DNA of 64,000 nt from Aurantimonas manganoxydans SI85-9A1 (lineage in GTDB: Bacteria > Pseudomonadota > Alphaproteobacteria > Rhizobiales > Rhizobiaceae): contig NZ_CH672387.1 in NCBI RefSeq assembly GCF_000153465.1, forward strand, positions 1,868,046 to 1,932,045, in the 5' to 3' direction. A program made the position numbers and the translations under genes. Under the pieces are notes generated by a model, which saw only the letters and a list, made by a program, of their open reading frames with translations, was not told the origin of the DNA and made no database searches. Positions 53,762 through 64,000 of this stretch are shown here, one piece after another. Numbering within the stretch: position 1 is the first letter of the stretch; every line of letters begins with the position of its first letter.

Positions 53762-56137
53762 ATGGACAGCGCCAGCGACCGCAACGAACGCGCAGGCGCG
53801 GCCTTCGGGCGGCGCGACGCCGTTCGGGCAGCGTTCCGGCGCTGGCGAGCGGCGATCGCGCTGCCGCCGCGTGCCCGCTGGCGCCATCTCGGCCGGGAAT
53901 GGCTTGCCGACCAGCTTGCCGCCGAGACCCGCAACCGGACGGGTTTTCTCCTGGTTCCGCTTGGCCTGATGATCGGCGTAGCGCTCGTCCACGCCGCCGG
54001 CTGGGCCCCGAATATCTGGCTGACCGTCTTTGCCGCCATCGCCAGCCTCGGCCTCGCGCTGCGCAGGATGGGGCGCCCCGTTCTGCACCCGATGCTGATC
54101 CTGGCCGGCTTCGCCCTGATCGGCGCCGCCCTTGCGATCGGCGAGATCCAGCGCACCGAAACGACGATCCTGTCGGGCCAGGCGACGGTGCGCATTGCCG
54201 GTCCCGTCGTCTCGCGGGAGCGGACGGAGGACGGACGCTATCGCTATGTGATCGCGGTCGCCGAGACGGAGCGACCGATCCTGTCGCGACCGCCCGAACG
54301 GGTGCGTATCGTCGTCGGTAGCCGGCATGAGCCGATCGCGCCCGGTGGCCTGTATCGCGGCCTCGTCCGGCTCGGACCACCGTCCGGTCCGGCCTTTCCC
54401 GGCAGCTACGATTTTGCCATGGCGCCGTTCTTTGCGGGGATCGGCGCCTATGGCTATTCGCTCGGCGCGCCGGAGGCCGAGCCGATGCCGGCCCCGACGA
54501 CCGGCGAGGGGGGCGGCCTTCTGGCCGACCTGCGGCATGTGCAGACCGAGACGCGCCTCGTCCTGACCGAGCGCATCAGCACGGTGATCGGCGGCCGCGA
54601 GGGCGCCATCGCCGCGGCCCTCATCACCGGCGAGCGCGCCGGTATCCCCGACGATGCCCGCGAGTGGCTGCGCGGCACCGGGCTCGCCCATGTCCTGTCA
54701 ATCTCGGGCCTGCACATGGCGATCGTCGCCGGCTTCGCCATGCTGGCCGTTCGGTCGTCGCTGTCCCTCGTGCCGGCCATCTCGCTGCGCCTGCCGGCCA
54801 AGAAGATCGCCGCCCTCGTCGCGCTCGTCGTCGCGGCGATCTACCTGGCGATCTCGGGCGCCAATGTCGCGACCCAGCGCTCCTTCGTGATGCTGGCGAT
54901 CATGCTCGGAGCGGTGCTGATCGACCGACCCGCCTTGACCCTTCGCAACGTGGCGATCGCCGCCATCGTCGTCATCCTCGTCGCGCCGCATGCGGTGATG
55001 ACCGCCAGCTTCCAGATGAGCTTTGCGGCAACCGTGGCGCTGATCGGCGGTTATGCGGTCTTGTCGCAGTGGCGGGCGCGGCGAAAACGTGGCCGCGAGA
55101 CGGACAGGGGCGTCGCCGGCAAGATCATCGTCGCACTCTCCGCGATCATGGTCACCTCGATCCTCGCGGGATCCGCGACGGCGCCCTATGCCGCCTATCA
55201 TTTCCACCGGCTGGCGACCTTCGGCTTCGTCGCCAACCTCCTGACCATGCCGCTGTTCACGCTCTGGATCATGCCCCTGGCATTGGTCGGAACGCTGCTG
55301 ATTCCGTTCGGGCTCGATGCCTGGCCGTACCAGGCGATGGGCGCCGGCCTCTGGCTGGTCCTCGAGATCGCCCGCAACGTCTATGCCTGGCTGCCCGACC
55401 AGGCGATCGGACGCATGACCGCATCGGGGCTTCTGCTGCTGACGGCGGCGATCCTTACAGCGTCCTGCCTCGCGAGCCGGCTGCGTTGGCTTGGCCTGCC
55501 GCTGGCACTGGCCGGACTCGTCGCCGCGCCCGACAGGACGGCTCCACCGGAGCTCCTGGTCTTCGAGGATGGCAAGGAGGTTGCGACGCTCGCGGCAGAC
55601 GGCCAGCTTGCCTTCCTGCGTCCACGGCCCAGCAGTTTCATCGCGGAACAATGGGAACGGGCTTTCGAGGCGCGGGCGCCGCGGGGCGCGGACACCGAAC
55701 GGATCCGGGCGACCATTTCCGCGGAGTGCGCGGCCAAATACTGCCGCTTCACCACGCGCGGCGGCCTGCGTGTGATCTGGACGGAGGATTATGCCCGCAC
55801 GGGCGATGCCTGCGACGAGGCAGACGTCGCCATCGTTTCGCGCGCGATCCGGCTTGCCGAATGCCGATCCGGCGCCGTTCTGGTAACGCTGCGCACGCTG
55901 CGGCGGACCGGCTCGCTGGCGATCAGCCGGGAGGCGGCGACGGGCCGGCCCCGTATCGTGAAGGCGGTCCGCGATCCGCCCGAACGCTGGAACGTCCACC
56001 GGCTGGCGCCCTGGCCGGAATATTGGCGTAAGCCCGCCGTGTCGGAACCACCGGTACCCGTCACGCAACCGGCGTCGGCGACCGCCACCAACGGAGCCGA
56101 AGTCAGCGCAGGTCGAACCGTGTCGGCTGCGCCCTGA
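53762..56137 (+). CDS. comEC: ComEC/Rec2-family DNA-uptake channel protein
   Basis: 791 residues with about ten membrane spans. An N-terminal DUF4131 soluble domain is followed by the competence domain ([20 protein letters not shown]). The C-terminal soluble region (about 600-790) takes the place of the beta-lactamase-like domain but shows no metal-binding HxHxDH; it carries four Cys ([22 protein letters not shown]). In competent bacteria ComEC forms the inner-membrane pore for single-stranded DNA. Whether this species is competent is unknown. Confidence 0.9.
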   Translation: MDSASDRNERAGAAFGRRDAVRAAFRRWRAAIALPPRARWRHLGREWLADQLAAETRNRTGFLLVPLGLMIGVALVHAAGWAPNIWLTVFAAIASLGLALRRMGRPVLHPMLILAGFALIGAALAIGEIQRTETTILSGQATVRIAGPVVSRERTEDGRYRYVIAVAETERPILSRPPERVRIVVGSRHEPIAPGGLYRGLVRLGPPSGPAFPGSYDFAMAPFFAGIGAYGYSLGAPEAEPMPAPTTGEGGGLLADLRHVQTETRLVLTERISTVIGGREGAIAAALITGERAGIPDDAREWLRGTGLAHVLSISGLHMAIVAGFAMLAVRSSLSLVPAISLRLPAKKIAALVALVVAAIYLAISGANVATQRSFVMLAIMLGAVLIDRPALTLRNVAIAAIVVILVAPHAVMTASFQMSFAATVALIGGYAVLSQWRARRKRGRETDRGVAGKIIVALSAIMVTSILAGSATAPYAAYHFHRLATFGFVANLLTMPLFTLWIMPLALVGTLLIPFGLDAWPYQAMGAGLWLVLEIARNVYAWLPDQAIGRMTASGLLLLTAAILTASCLASRLRWLGLPLALAGLVAAPDRTAPPELLVFEDGKEVATLAADGQLAFLRPRPSSFIAEQWERAFEARAPRGADTERIRATISAECAAKYCRFTTRGGLRVIWTEDYARTGDACDEADVAIVSRAIRLAECRSGAVLVTLRTLRRTGSLAISREAATGRPRIVKAVRDPPERWNVHRLAPWPEYWRKPAVSEPPVPVTQPASATATNGAEVSAGRTVSAAP

Positions 56138-56233
56138 ACGAGGACGGGCCGGTTTCGGACTTCGTCGCCTTGGGCCGCGAGTCGCGAGGGGCCTCTTGCT
56201 GGTCCTGCGCCGACCGCGTTCCGTTGGAAGCGG

Positions 56234-56953
56234 TCAGTAGCGGCGGATCAGGCCGATCAGCTTGCCCTGGACCTTGACCCGGTCCGAGCCGAAGATCCGG
56301 GTTTCGTAGGCCGGGTTGGCCGCCTCCAGCGCGATGGTATCGCCGCGACGGCGGAAGCGCTTCAGGGTCGCTTCTTCGTCGTCGACGAGCGCGACCACGA
56401 TCTCGCCCGGCGTCGCCGTGTCGCCCCGGCGGATGACCACGGTGTCACCGTCGAGAATGCCCGCCTCGATCATTGAATCGCCCTTCACTTCGAGGGCGTA
56501 GTGCTCGCCGCTGCCCAGCATGTCCGGCGGAACGACGATGGAATGGGTGTTGTGCTGGATGGCCGAGATCGGCACGCCGGCGGCGATGCGCCCCATGACC
56601 GGAATGGCCGTCGAGGCGGACGCCTTGGCCGGCGACGGCTGCGACGCAGGGGCTGGACGGGCGGTGTCGCGACTGCCTTCGATCACACTCGGCTTGAAGC
56701 CGGTGCGCCCGACGGGGGCCGGGCGGTTGCCCTGGATCGATTCAGGAAGTTTCAGGATTTCCAGTGCGCGGGCACGATTGGGCAGGCGGCGGATGAAGCC
56801 CCGTTCCTCGAGCGCGGTGATCAGGCGGTGAATGCCGGACTTGGACCGCAGATCCAGCGCGTCCTTCATTTCATCGAAGGACGGGGGCACACCAGTCTCG
56901 CGCACCCGATCGTTCACGAAGACCAGAAGATCGTGCTGCTTGCGCGTCAGCAT
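56234..56953 (-). CDS. lexA: SOS repressor LexA
   Basis: 239 residues. A winged helix-turn-helix ([20 protein letters not shown] and [18 protein letters not shown]) is followed by the self-cleaving S24 peptidase domain. The scissile Ala125-Gly126 is in MGRIAAGVP, Ser160 in KGDSMIEAG, and Lys198 in EATLKRF. The long linker (about 70-115) is typical of alphaproteobacteria. GAGGAG precedes the ATG, and an SOS box lies upstream, so it regulates itself. Confidence 0.97.
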   Translation of the reverse strand: MLTRKQHDLLVFVNDRVRETGVPPSFDEMKDALDLRSKSGIHRLITALEERGFIRRLPNRARALEILKLPESIQGNRPAPVGRTGFKPSVIEGSRDTARPAPASQPSPAKASASTAIPVMGRIAAGVPISAIQHNTHSIVVPPDMLGSGEHYALEVKGDSMIEAGILDGDTVVIRRGDTATPGEIVVALVDDEEATLKRFRRRGDTIALEAANPAYETRIFGSDRVKVQGKLIGLIRRY

Positions 56954-56993
56954 CCGGGCGACTCCTCAAAACAAAACCTGAACAAACCTATCT

Positions 56994-57008
56994 GTTCTAG
57001 TTGTGTTC
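56994..57008 (-). promoter_or_regulatory. LexA box of the lexA promoter
   Basis: On the minus strand this is GAACACAACTAGAAC, an exact GAAC-N7-GAAC match, ending 41 bases before the lexA ATG. It sits between TTGCGG and TAGGTT, which are 17 bases apart and fit -35 and -10. The box overlaps the last codon and stop of moeA. Confidence 0.93.
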
Positions 57009-58238
57009 CGCAAGTGGCTCCAGCGTCGTCAGGGGGACGTAATCGCAGGGATCGCCCGCTTCGGCCGGTGCGGCTGCGACCGGGCGCACGAGCAGCGCAT
57101 CGGCCGCGGCATAGATCGACAGCAGCGAGGAATCCTGTCTCGACAACGGCACGATGCGGGGCAGGCCGGCGCCGTCCGGCTCGATCCGTGCACGCACGAA
57201 ATCCGTGCGGTCGCCATTGTCCGGCATCGGCGCGGCGAGAACGCCCCGGCGGTAGAGCGGACGCGCGGGACGGCCCGCGAGGCGCCGGACCAGCGGGCCG
57301 AGGAACAGGGTCGCGGCGACCATGGAGGAGGCCGGATTGCCCGGCAGGCCGACGACCCGCATGTCGCCCAGCCTGCCAGCCATCAGCGGCTTGCCGGGAC
57401 GCATCGCCACCTTCCAGAAGTCGAGGGAGACGCCATGGGCGGCGAACACCTTGCCGACGAGATCGTGGTCGCCGACCGATGCGCCGCCGATGGTGACGAA
57501 GATGTCGGCGCCCTCAGTGATCGCCTGCGTCAGCTGGGCATCGATGGCGGCTTCCCGGTCGGGCGCGATCCCGCAATTCAGCGGCAGGCCGCCGGCCTCG
57601 CGCACCAGCGCGGCGACACCGAAGGTGTTGGAAGCGACAATCTGCGAGGGGCCGATGGCCTCTCCGGGCAGGACGAGTTCGTCGCCGGTCGCCAGGATCG
57701 CCACACGGGGCCGGCTGCGAACCGGGATCGCCGGATGGCCGCCACTGGCGGCGAGCGCGATGGCGCCCGGGGTGAGCACGGTGCCGGCGGTCAGAAGCGG
57801 CGTGCCCGCCGCAAAATCGATTCCCGCCGGACGGATGTGCTGGCCGACGGCGACCGGCGCCGTCGCCGTGACGGTGCCGTCCCGGCGGTCGGCATTCTCC
57901 TGGATCAGGATGGCGTCGGCGCCAGTGGGAACCGGCGCCCCGGTGGAGATGCGGATGGTCTCGCCCGGCTGCAGCGTGCCTTCAAAGGCGTGGCCGGCGG
58001 CCGATTCGCCGACGAGCCGCAGCGAGGGGAAGGGCGCTTTGTCCCCAAGGTCGGCGGCGCGGACCGCGTAGCCGTCCATGGCGGAGGCGTCGAAGGCCGG
58101 CTGGGTGCGCAGCGAGGCAAGGTTCGCAGCCAGAATGCGGCCCGAGGCGTCGCGCAGGGGCAGAGTCTCGGTTCGGGCAAGGGGGCGGGCGTCCTCGACG
58201 AGGAGACGATAGGCCTCCTCGACGGGGATGAGACTCAC
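56997..58238 (-). CDS. moeA: Molybdopterin molybdenumtransferase MoeA
   Basis: 413 residues. MoeA inserts molybdate into adenylated molybdopterin. The N-terminal lever domain contains [20 protein letters not shown], and the MoCF-type domain contains [13 protein letters not shown]-like [20 protein letters not shown] and [13 protein letters not shown]. Its ATG overlaps the moaC stop by four bases. The lexA operator overlaps its 3' end. Confidence 0.95.
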   Translation of the reverse strand: MSLIPVEEAYRLLVEDARPLARTETLPLRDASGRILAANLASLRTQPAFDASAMDGYAVRAADLGDKAPFPSLRLVGESAAGHAFEGTLQPGETIRISTGAPVPTGADAILIQENADRRDGTVTATAPVAVGQHIRPAGIDFAAGTPLLTAGTVLTPGAIALAASGGHPAIPVRSRPRVAILATGDELVLPGEAIGPSQIVASNTFGVAALVREAGGLPLNCGIAPDREAAIDAQLTQAITEGADIFVTIGGASVGDHDLVGKVFAAHGVSLDFWKVAMRPGKPLMAGRLGDMRVVGLPGNPASSMVAATLFLGPLVRRLAGRPARPLYRRGVLAAPMPDNGDRTDFVRARIEPDGAGLPRIVPLSRQDSSLLSIYAAADALLVRPVAAAPAEAGDPCDYVPLTTLEPLAEHN

Positions 58239-58735
58239 GACGCGGCGTCCGCCGACCAGTCGCCGGAGCGGCCGCCGGATTTCGCCAGAAGGCGGATGCC
58301 GCTGATGGTCATGGAGCGGTCGACCGCCTTGGCCATGTCGTAGATGGTGAGGCAGGCGACCGAAACGGCCATCAGCGCTTCCATTTCCACGCCGGTCTTG
58401 CCGCCGACGCGCGCCGTCGCCGTGACCCGCAGGCCGGGCAATGCGGGCTCGGCGGCGATCTCGACACCGATCTTCTCCAGCATCAGCGGATGGCAGAGCG
58501 GGATCAGCTCGTGGGTCTTTTTGGCGCCCATGATGCCGGCGATGCGGGCAATGCCGATGACGTCGCCCTTCTTGGCCTCGCCGGCCAGGATCAGGTCAAG
58601 CGTTGCCGGCTCCATCATCACGAAGCCTTCGGCCTCGGCGACGCGGCGCGTGCGGTCCTTGTCGCCGACATCAACCATCGACGCGGCGCCGGTGGCGTCG
58701 AGATGCGTCAGCGTGGCATCGCGCGGATTGCTCAT
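58235..58735 (-). CDS. moaC: Cyclic pyranopterin monophosphate synthase MoaC
   Basis: 166 residues. MoaC converts the MoaA product into cyclic pyranopterin monophosphate. Marks are [30 protein letters not shown] and the catalytic Lys region [20 protein letters not shown]. It overlaps trpC and moeA by four bases each, so the run is translationally coupled. Confidence 0.96.
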   Translation of the reverse strand: MSNPRDATLTHLDATGAASMVDVGDKDRTRRVAEAEGFVMMEPATLDLILAGEAKKGDVIGIARIAGIMGAKKTHELIPLCHPLMLEKIGVEIAAEPALPGLRVTATARVGGKTGVEMEALMAVSVACLTIYDMAKAVDRSMTISGIRLLAKSGGRSGDWSADAAS

Positions 58736-59547
58736 GCGGGCACCGTGACGGCAGGATCGCCGCCGATCAGCGCCCGCGTCGCCGCCTCGACATCGTCCTG
58801 ACGCATCAGGCTCTCGCCGACGAGGAAGGTGCGGATGCCGTGTCCGGCGAGGCGCTGGCAGTCGGCATGGGTGAAGATGCCGCTTTCACCGACCAGGACG
58901 CGATCGTCGGGCACGAGGGCGGCGAGCCGCTCGGCGGTGTCCAGCGAAGTCTCGAAGGTGCGCAGATTGCGGTTGTTGATGCCCAGAAGCGGCGAGGCGA
59001 GGGCAAGCGCCCGCTCGGTCTCGGCCTCGTCATGCACCTCGACCAGCACATCCAGGCCATAGGCGACGGCCGCGGCTTCGAGGTCGCGGGCGAGCGCGTC
59101 GTCGACAGCGGCCATGATGATCAGGATGGCGTCGGCGCCCCAGGCCCGGGCCTCGGTCACCTGATAGGTGTCGTAGAGAAAATCCTTGCGTAGCGCGGGC
59201 AGGCTCGTCGCCGCGCGCGCCGCCGTCAGGAAGGACGGATCGCCCTGAAAGGACGGCGCATCGGTGAGGACGCTGAGACAGGCGGCGCCGCCGCGTTCAT
59301 AGGCGGCAGCGAGGGCGGGCGGATCGAAATCCTCGCGGATCAGGCCCTTGGACGGACTTGCCTTCTTCACTTCGGCGATGAGCGCAAACTCGCCTGCGCT
59401 ATGACGCGCGCCGAGCGCCGCCGCAAAGCCGCGCGGCGGCTCGACGGACGCGAACTGCCCTTCGAGATCCGCCTGCGAGATCCGCCCCTTGGCGGCGGCG
59501 ATCTCCTCGCGCTTGTAAGCTTCGATCCGCTGCAGGATGTCGCTCAT
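58732..59547 (-). CDS. trpC: Indole-3-glycerol phosphate synthase
   Basis: A 271-residue TIM-barrel enzyme of tryptophan synthesis. [12 protein letters not shown] carries the catalytic Lys, and [28 protein letters not shown] and LVGESGIFT follow. The ATG at 59547 overlaps the trpD stop by four bases. The upstream frame extension is inside trpD and rejected. Confidence 0.96.
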   Translation of the reverse strand: MSDILQRIEAYKREEIAAAKGRISQADLEGQFASVEPPRGFAAALGARHSAGEFALIAEVKKASPSKGLIREDFDPPALAAAYERGGAACLSVLTDAPSFQGDPSFLTAARAATSLPALRKDFLYDTYQVTEARAWGADAILIIMAAVDDALARDLEAAAVAYGLDVLVEVHDEAETERALALASPLLGINNRNLRTFETSLDTAERLAALVPDDRVLVGESGIFTHADCQRLAGHGIRTFLVGESLMRQDDVEAATRALIGGDPAVTVPA

Positions 59548-60575
59548 TTGGTTTCCCCCGCAATTGCCTGGGTGACCGCCGCAAGCCGCTCCAGCGCGGC
59601 GCGGGCGCGGCCGCTGTCGATGGCGTCGGCCGCCTTGGCGATGCCTTCGCGCAGATCGGCCGAATGGCCCGACATGACCAGTGCGCCGGCCGCGTTGAGG
59701 AGGACGATCTCGCGATAGGCGTTGTCGGACCCGTCGAGAACGCCGCGCAAGGCGGTCGCGTTGGTCGCGGCGTCGCCGCCTTTGATGTCGGCCAGCGGCC
59801 AGCGGCGCAGGCCGACATCCTCCGGCTCGATGGCGAACTGGCGGATCTCGCCATTCTCGAGCGCCGCGACTTCGGTCGTGCCGCAGACCGTCATCTCGTC
59901 CAGACCCTCGCCATGGACGAGCCAGGCGGATTCGGTGCCGAGCGCGCGCAGCGTCTCGGCCATCGGCACCAGCCATTCACGCGAGAACGAGCCCAACAGC
60001 AGCTTGCCGACACCGGCCGGGTTGGACATCGGTCCGAGCAGGTTGAAGATCGTGCGGGTGCCGAGCTCGACGCGGCTCGGCCCGACGAACCGCATGGCGG
60101 CGTGGTGGGTCGGCGCGAACATGAAACAGATGCCGGCGTCCGCGAGGGCCCGCGAAATGGCGTCCGGCTTCAGGTCGACATTGACCCCGAGCGCCATCAG
60201 GACATCGGCCGCGCCGGATTTCGACGACAGGGCGCGGTTGCCGTGCTTGGCGACGACGAGGCCGCAGCCGGCCAGAACGAAGGCCGAGCAGGTGGACACG
60301 TTCAGCGTGCCAGCGTGATCGCCGCCGGTGCCGACGATGTCGACGGCCCCCGCCGGCGCCTCGACCCGCAACATGTTGGCGCGCATGACATCCACCGCGC
60401 CGGCCATCTCGTCGACGGTTTCGCCGCGCACGCGCAGCGCCATCAGGAAGCCGCCGATCTGCGACGGCGTCGCTTCGCCGGACATCATGACCGAAAAGGC
60501 CTCGCCGGCCTCGGCACGGTCCAGCGTCTCGCCCGCCGCGACCTTGGCGATGAAGGGTTTCAGGCTCTGGCTCAA
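59544..60575 (-). CDS. trpD: Anthranilate phosphoribosyltransferase
   Basis: 343 residues. It transfers phosphoribose to anthranilate. The PRPP loop is [20 protein letters not shown], and [19 protein letters not shown] follows. The start codon is TTG at 60575, overlapping the ppiD stop (TTGA). trpE and trpG are not nearby, as expected where trpEG lies elsewhere. Confidence 0.95.
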   Translation of the reverse strand: MSQSLKPFIAKVAAGETLDRAEAGEAFSVMMSGEATPSQIGGFLMALRVRGETVDEMAGAVDVMRANMLRVEAPAGAVDIVGTGGDHAGTLNVSTCSAFVLAGCGLVVAKHGNRALSSKSGAADVLMALGVNVDLKPDAISRALADAGICFMFAPTHHAAMRFVGPSRVELGTRTIFNLLGPMSNPAGVGKLLLGSFSREWLVPMAETLRALGTESAWLVHGEGLDEMTVCGTTEVAALENGEIRQFAIEPEDVGLRRWPLADIKGGDAATNATALRGVLDGSDNAYREIVLLNAAGALVMSGHSADLREGIAKAADAIDSGRARAALERLAAVTQAIAGETK

Positions 60576-62461
60576 CGGATCAGGGCCTTCGCCCGCTCGA
60601 TGCCCGCCGGGTGAACGGCGATGGCGGTGTCGTTCTGGAGCAGCGACACATAGGTCTCCAGAATGTCGTTCTCGAGCATGCCGGTCATCTGGCTGCGCTC
60701 GTTGGCGGCGACGTTGGCCGCCGGGTCCGCCGGGGGCGCAACCTCGACGACGCGCAGGACGATCTGCGAGCCGGCCTCGCGACCGGCCGCCGTGGCGACC
60801 GTGCCGGTTCCGCCGGAGAACGCCGCGTTCACGCCGGCCTGGCCGAGTTCCGACACGCCGGACTGGCGCGAGACCGCCGCTGCCGTGCGGGCTTCGGCGC
60901 CGGCCGCGGCCGCAGCATCCGCCATGCTCCGGCCGGCCTGCAGCTCGGTCTTCATCTGCTCGGCGCGCTCGGCGAGCTGCCTGTCCGTCTCGGCGGCCTT
61001 CCAGTCGGCCAGTACCCGGTCGCGCACCTCGTCGAGGGTACGGTCGCGGGCGGGGTCGATGCTGATCACGTCATAGAAGACGTAGCCGTTGGACTGGAAG
61101 TTGATCGGCACATTGTCGAGGCCGGGCTCGGTCTCGAAGACGCCGGGCAGGAATTCCTGCGCCGACGGCTGTTCGGCGACGGGCTGGCCGTCCGGACCGT
61201 TGCCCTCGCGGTCGACGGCCGGGATCGTCTGCACCGTCAGACCGGCACTCTGCGCCCCTTCGGCGAAGGTCGCGCCGCCGGCGCGGGCATCCTCGAAGGC
61301 GTTGTAGGCGCTGTTGGCCGTATCGCTGGCCGCCACGAGTGCCAGTGCGGAGCGAATCTCGTCGGAGACCTCTTCCAGCGTCTGCACGGTTTCCGGCTGG
61401 ATTTCGGTAACCTGCAGGAGCACCGGGCCGAAGGCGCCGCTGACCACGTCCGACACGTCGCCCTCGGCGAGGGAGAAGGCCGCCTCGGCGACCGTCGCAT
61501 CGGGGATCTGCGACCGGGTGACGAGGCCGAGGTCGATATCGGTCGGGCTGCGGCCGGCCTCGCTCGCGACATCGGCAAAGCTGGTGCCCGCTTCGAGCTT
61601 GGCCTTGCCAGCTTGCGCAGCCGCCTCGTCGGGGAAGGCGATCTGCTGCACCCGGCGCTGCTCGGCAGTGGTGTAGCGCTCCTTGTACTGCTCGTAATCC
61701 GCCGCGACCGCCTCGTCGGTGATCGTCGTCGGGTCCGCCATCGCCTCGGGCGTCAGCACCGCGTAGGCCACCGAGCGATATTCCGGCGCGGCGTAGGTCT
61801 CGATATTTTCCTGGAAATAGGTCGTCAGAACCTCGTCCGACGGGTCGGCGACGGGAGGAATGGTGGCGGGGGTCAGCGTCACATACTCGATCGTGCGCCG
61901 CTCGCCATTGTAGAGACCGAGCGCCGTGGAGAAGGCGTCGGGAATGGCGATGCCTTCGGAGACCGCGTCGACGATCTGGCTGCGCACCGCCTGGTTCTCC
62001 TGGCCGCGAATGTAATCGGTCTCGCTGATCCGGGCGTTGTAGAGCGCATTCTGGAACTGGGCGCGGGAGAAATTGCCCGAGGCATCCTGGAAGGTCGGGT
62101 CCTCGGCGATGACCTGGGCAAGGCGGTCCTGCGACAGGCCGAGATCGATGCGACGTCCCTGTTCGTCGAGGACGGCGCCGGCGACGAGTTGGCTGATGAC
62201 GGACTGGCCGACGCCAAACATCTCGGCTTCCTCGGCGGTGGGCCGGCGGCCGATCTGCTGGGCGAGGCGGGATTGAGCCCGGTTGTACGCCAGTGCATAG
62301 TCCTGCAGCGACACTTCGGTCTCGCCAGCGGTCAGCACGGCATTCGCCACCCCGCCGCGAAAGACGTCGCCGATGCCCCAGACGGCAAAGCTGAGCACGA
62401 GAAGGCCGAGCAGGATCTTGGCCGTCCAGCCGGAAATGCTGCCGCGGAGCGTGTTGAGCAT
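60572..62461 (-). CDS. PpiD-like periplasmic peptidyl-prolyl isomerase/chaperone
   Basis: 629 residues. A short cytosolic lead ([12 protein letters not shown]) and one membrane span ([20 protein letters not shown]) precede a SurA-like N-terminal chaperone domain, a parvulin-like domain (about 240-370, [20 protein letters not shown]), and a C-terminal helical part. PpiD-type proteins sit at the SecYEG exit and help fold envelope proteins. GGGAGA precedes the ATG at 62461. It heads the ppiD-trpD-trpC-moaC-moeA run and is divergent from tpiA. Confidence 0.9.
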   Translation of the reverse strand: MLNTLRGSISGWTAKILLGLLVLSFAVWGIGDVFRGGVANAVLTAGETEVSLQDYALAYNRAQSRLAQQIGRRPTAEEAEMFGVGQSVISQLVAGAVLDEQGRRIDLGLSQDRLAQVIAEDPTFQDASGNFSRAQFQNALYNARISETDYIRGQENQAVRSQIVDAVSEGIAIPDAFSTALGLYNGERRTIEYVTLTPATIPPVADPSDEVLTTYFQENIETYAAPEYRSVAYAVLTPEAMADPTTITDEAVAADYEQYKERYTTAEQRRVQQIAFPDEAAAQAGKAKLEAGTSFADVASEAGRSPTDIDLGLVTRSQIPDATVAEAAFSLAEGDVSDVVSGAFGPVLLQVTEIQPETVQTLEEVSDEIRSALALVAASDTANSAYNAFEDARAGGATFAEGAQSAGLTVQTIPAVDREGNGPDGQPVAEQPSAQEFLPGVFETEPGLDNVPINFQSNGYVFYDVISIDPARDRTLDEVRDRVLADWKAAETDRQLAERAEQMKTELQAGRSMADAAAAAGAEARTAAAVSRQSGVSELGQAGVNAAFSGGTGTVATAAGREAGSQIVLRVVEVAPPADPAANVAANERSQMTGMLENDILETYVSLLQNDTAIAVHPAGIERAKALIR

Positions 62462-62576
62462 GATGGTCTCCCGTTCGCCCGACAAGGATCGCCGCGCGAG
62501 AGGCGATCCTGGGCATTCTGTTCCGTGCCTTTTAGGAAACCGGGCCCGTCGGACGCAAGCGACCCGCACGATTGAT

Positions 62577-62596
62577 TTACGCCCTTCGATGCGTAA
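62577..62596. promoter_or_regulatory. Dyad in the tpiA-ppiD promoter region
   Basis: TTACGC and GCGTAA form perfect 6-bp arms separated by eight bases, 47 bases before the tpiA start and adjacent to a TTGATT (62572-62577). The shape fits a regulator-binding site, but the regulator is unknown. Confidence 0.35.
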
Positions 62597-62643
62597 GGTC
62601 CGCGCCGGGCCCTGGGCGCCTGACAAAGAGCTGAGGAAACACG

Positions 62644-63399
62644 ATGGCACCGACGCCGCTGATTGCCGGAAACTGGAAGATGAACGGGCTCCTGAAGGAG
62701 CTGGGTGAGCTGCAGACGCTGGCCGAAGCCGCCGGCGCGGGTCTCAACCAGGGCCGCGACATCCTGATCTGCCCGCCGGCCACGATGCTGTCGGCGAGCT
62801 TCGGCATTCTCGGCAATCATGTCGCCGTGGGCGGGCAGGATTGCCATTCGGCCGAAAGCGGCGCCCATACCGGCGACATTTCCGCCGCCATGCTGAAGGA
62901 TGTCGGCGCGCGTTACGTGATCGTCGGCCATTCCGAGCGCCGCGCCGATCACGGCGAGAGCGACGAACTGGTCCGCGCCAAGGCCGAGGCGGCGATGGCC
63001 GCCGGCCTGATCGCGGTGATCTGCATCGGCGAGACCGAAGCGGAACGCGATGCCGACGCGACGATCGACGTCCTAGCGCGGCAACTGGCCAGCTCGCTGC
63101 CGGACGACATGGACGGCAACCGGGTCGTCGTCGCTTACGAGCCGGTCTGGGCGATCGGCACCGGCAAGACGCCGACGGCAGACGATGTGCGGCACATCCA
63201 CGACTTCATCCGCCGGACGCTGGTCGAGCGTTTCGGCGACGCCGGAAACGGCGTCCGCATCCTGTATGGCGGGTCGGTGAAACCTGGCAATGCGGCCGAA
63301 CTCCTGGCGATCGACAATGTCGACGGAGCCCTTGTCGGCGGAGCCAGCTTGAAGGCGTCGGACTTCATCGCGATATGTCAGGCGTCGCCGACAGCCTGA
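62644..63399 (+). CDS. tpiA: Triosephosphate isomerase
   Basis: A 251-residue TIM barrel. Catalytic Lys12 is in GNWKMNG, His96 in IVGHSERR, and Glu166 in [13 protein letters not shown]. It interconverts dihydroxyacetone phosphate and glyceraldehyde-3-phosphate. It is followed by secG, a common order. Confidence 0.97.
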   Translation: MAPTPLIAGNWKMNGLLKELGELQTLAEAAGAGLNQGRDILICPPATMLSASFGILGNHVAVGGQDCHSAESGAHTGDISAAMLKDVGARYVIVGHSERRADHGESDELVRAKAEAAMAAGLIAVICIGETEAERDADATIDVLARQLASSLPDDMDGNRVVVAYEPVWAIGTGKTPTADDVRHIHDFIRRTLVERFGDAGNGVRILYGGSVKPGNAAELLAIDNVDGALVGGASLKASDFIAICQASPTA

Positions 63400-63515
63400 C
63401 CGGAACGACACGGGCCGCGCGCCCAATCGCCCGCAAATGCCGAATACGGTTGGAAAGCGGGCGTCGCTTCTGTAGAAGGCGCGCAATTATCGAATAGACG
63501 CGTTGCGAAAGTTCC

Positions 63516-64000
63516 ATGGAAACCATTCTTATCATCATCCACTTGATGATCGTCGTGACGCTCGTCGTCGTCGTTCTGTTGCAGCGCTCCGAAGGCGGTG
63601 CGCTTGGCATCGGTGGCGGTGGCGGCGGCATGATGTCAGCCCGCGGTGCCGCCAATGCGCTGACCCGCACGACCGGCATCCTGGCGGCGGCGTTCTTCGT
63701 CACCTCGCTGTCCCTCGGCATCCTGGCCCGCTACGGCGCCCAGCCGACCGACATCCTGGACCGCCTGCCGGCCAATCAGAGCGACCAGAGCGCGCCGGCC
63801 GGTGACGGCAGCGATCAGGGCGGCAGCCTCCTGGATCAGCTGGGCGGTCTTCCCGAGCAGCCGCAGGCTCCCGCTGGCGGCGCCGCGACCGAGACGGCAC
63901 CGGTCGCCGCCGACGCACCGAGCGCGGCTCCGTCGCTGCCCGACGAGGCACCGGCGGCCCCGACCGGCGAGACCACCGCGGCTCCGGCGCAGCCGGCACC
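63516..64000 (+). CDS. secG: Protein translocase subunit SecG (C-terminus beyond window)
   Basis: The first 161 codons are present. Two spans (ILIIIHLMIVVTLVVVVLLQ and NALTRTTGILAAAFFVTSLS) flank the conserved cytosolic loop RSEGGALGIGGGGGGMM. SecG is the small partner of SecYE in protein export. A long Ala/Pro/Gln-rich tail follows and is still open at the window edge; such tails are usual in alphaproteobacterial SecG. Confidence 0.93.
   Translation, partial: METILIIIHLMIVVTLVVVVLLQRSEGGALGIGGGGGGMMSARGAANALTRTTGILAAAFFVTSLSLGILARYGAQPTDILDRLPANQSDQSAPAGDGSDQGGSLLDQLGGLPEQPQAPAGGAATETAPVAADAPSAAPSLPDEAPAAPTGETTAAPAQPA

Noticed and set aside
53649-54380. N-terminal extension of the gltX frame
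   Set aside because: It is antisense to comEC and precedes the conserved synthetase start [15 protein letters not shown].
1-64000. Mobile elements, prophage, CRISPR arrays, toxin-antitoxin pairs
   Set aside because: No transposase, integrase, phage or Cas-like protein and no spaced direct-repeat array was seen. The only tandem repeats are codon-phased repeats inside the GPR-like gene and short Ala/Pro/Glu runs in S2 and SecG.

Overview
This is a gene-dense, G+C-rich stretch of a bacterial chromosome, read here as a core region of an alphaproteobacterium of the order Hyphomicrobiales (Rhizobiales). The evidence is the gene set and order: divK-pleD beside a DUF3572 gene, dacA/phasin/clpS/clpA, rpsB-tsf, pyrH-frr-uppS-cdsA-rseP-bamA-lpxD-fabZ-lpxA-lpxI-lpxB-gltA, and ppiD-trpD-trpC-moaC-moeA-lexA. 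Further evidence is an EipB-family protein, a giant Growth-Pole-Ring-like protein, and LexA boxes of the alphaproteobacterial form GAAC-N7-GAAC. I cannot name the genus. No insertion sequence, prophage, CRISPR array or rRNA operon was seen.

Layout. 1-4040 (minus) is the N-terminal part of a giant membrane-anchored, repeat-containing helical protein that runs off the window. A small Hpt protein and a [2Fe-2S] ferredoxin follow. 5.4-10 kb holds a DUF922 putative metalloprotease, a LexA-box-controlled 28-residue membrane micropeptide, and dnaE. 10-14.3 kb is a signalling block: a HAD protein, a DUF3572 protein, divK, pleD and a second diguanylate cyclase. 14.6-19.2 kb holds a UPF0178 protein, an XRE regulator divergent from pccA, acylphosphatase, lipB and tRNA-Leu(GAG). 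19.3-27.5 kb is a mixed stretch: mgtE with a structured leader, a MerR regulator, a DUF1624 membrane protein, an aldo/keto reductase, MscS, a DUF218 protein, DUF599, a 41-residue membrane micropeptide behind a CtrA-type box, and DUF1489. 27.5-36.9 kb holds a SPOR-tailed penicillin-binding protein, a phasin, clpS-clpA, a HIT protein, a DUF482 acyltransferase, a glycerophosphodiesterase, a RidA protein and eipB.

37-50.7 kb is the rpsB-to-lpxB cluster. It links translation (S2, EF-Ts, RRF), UMP kinase, undecaprenyl and CDP-diacylglycerol synthesis, the RseP protease, BamA and lipid A synthesis. The dxr gene often found between cdsA and rseP in relatives is absent. 50.8-64 kb holds gltA, gltX, comEC, lexA and the tightly overlapping ppiD-trpD-trpC-moaC-moeA run, then tpiA and the start of secG.

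The most interesting signal is outside the large genes. A consensus SOS box and a perfect AGGAGG ribosome binding site precede a 28-codon single-span membrane peptide at 6249-6335. lexA itself, with a box of the same form, lies in the same window. The layout resembles SidA, the SOS-induced division inhibitor of Caulobacter, but no homology can be claimed from here. A second micropeptide (26314-26439) sits behind a TTAA-N7-TTAA box.
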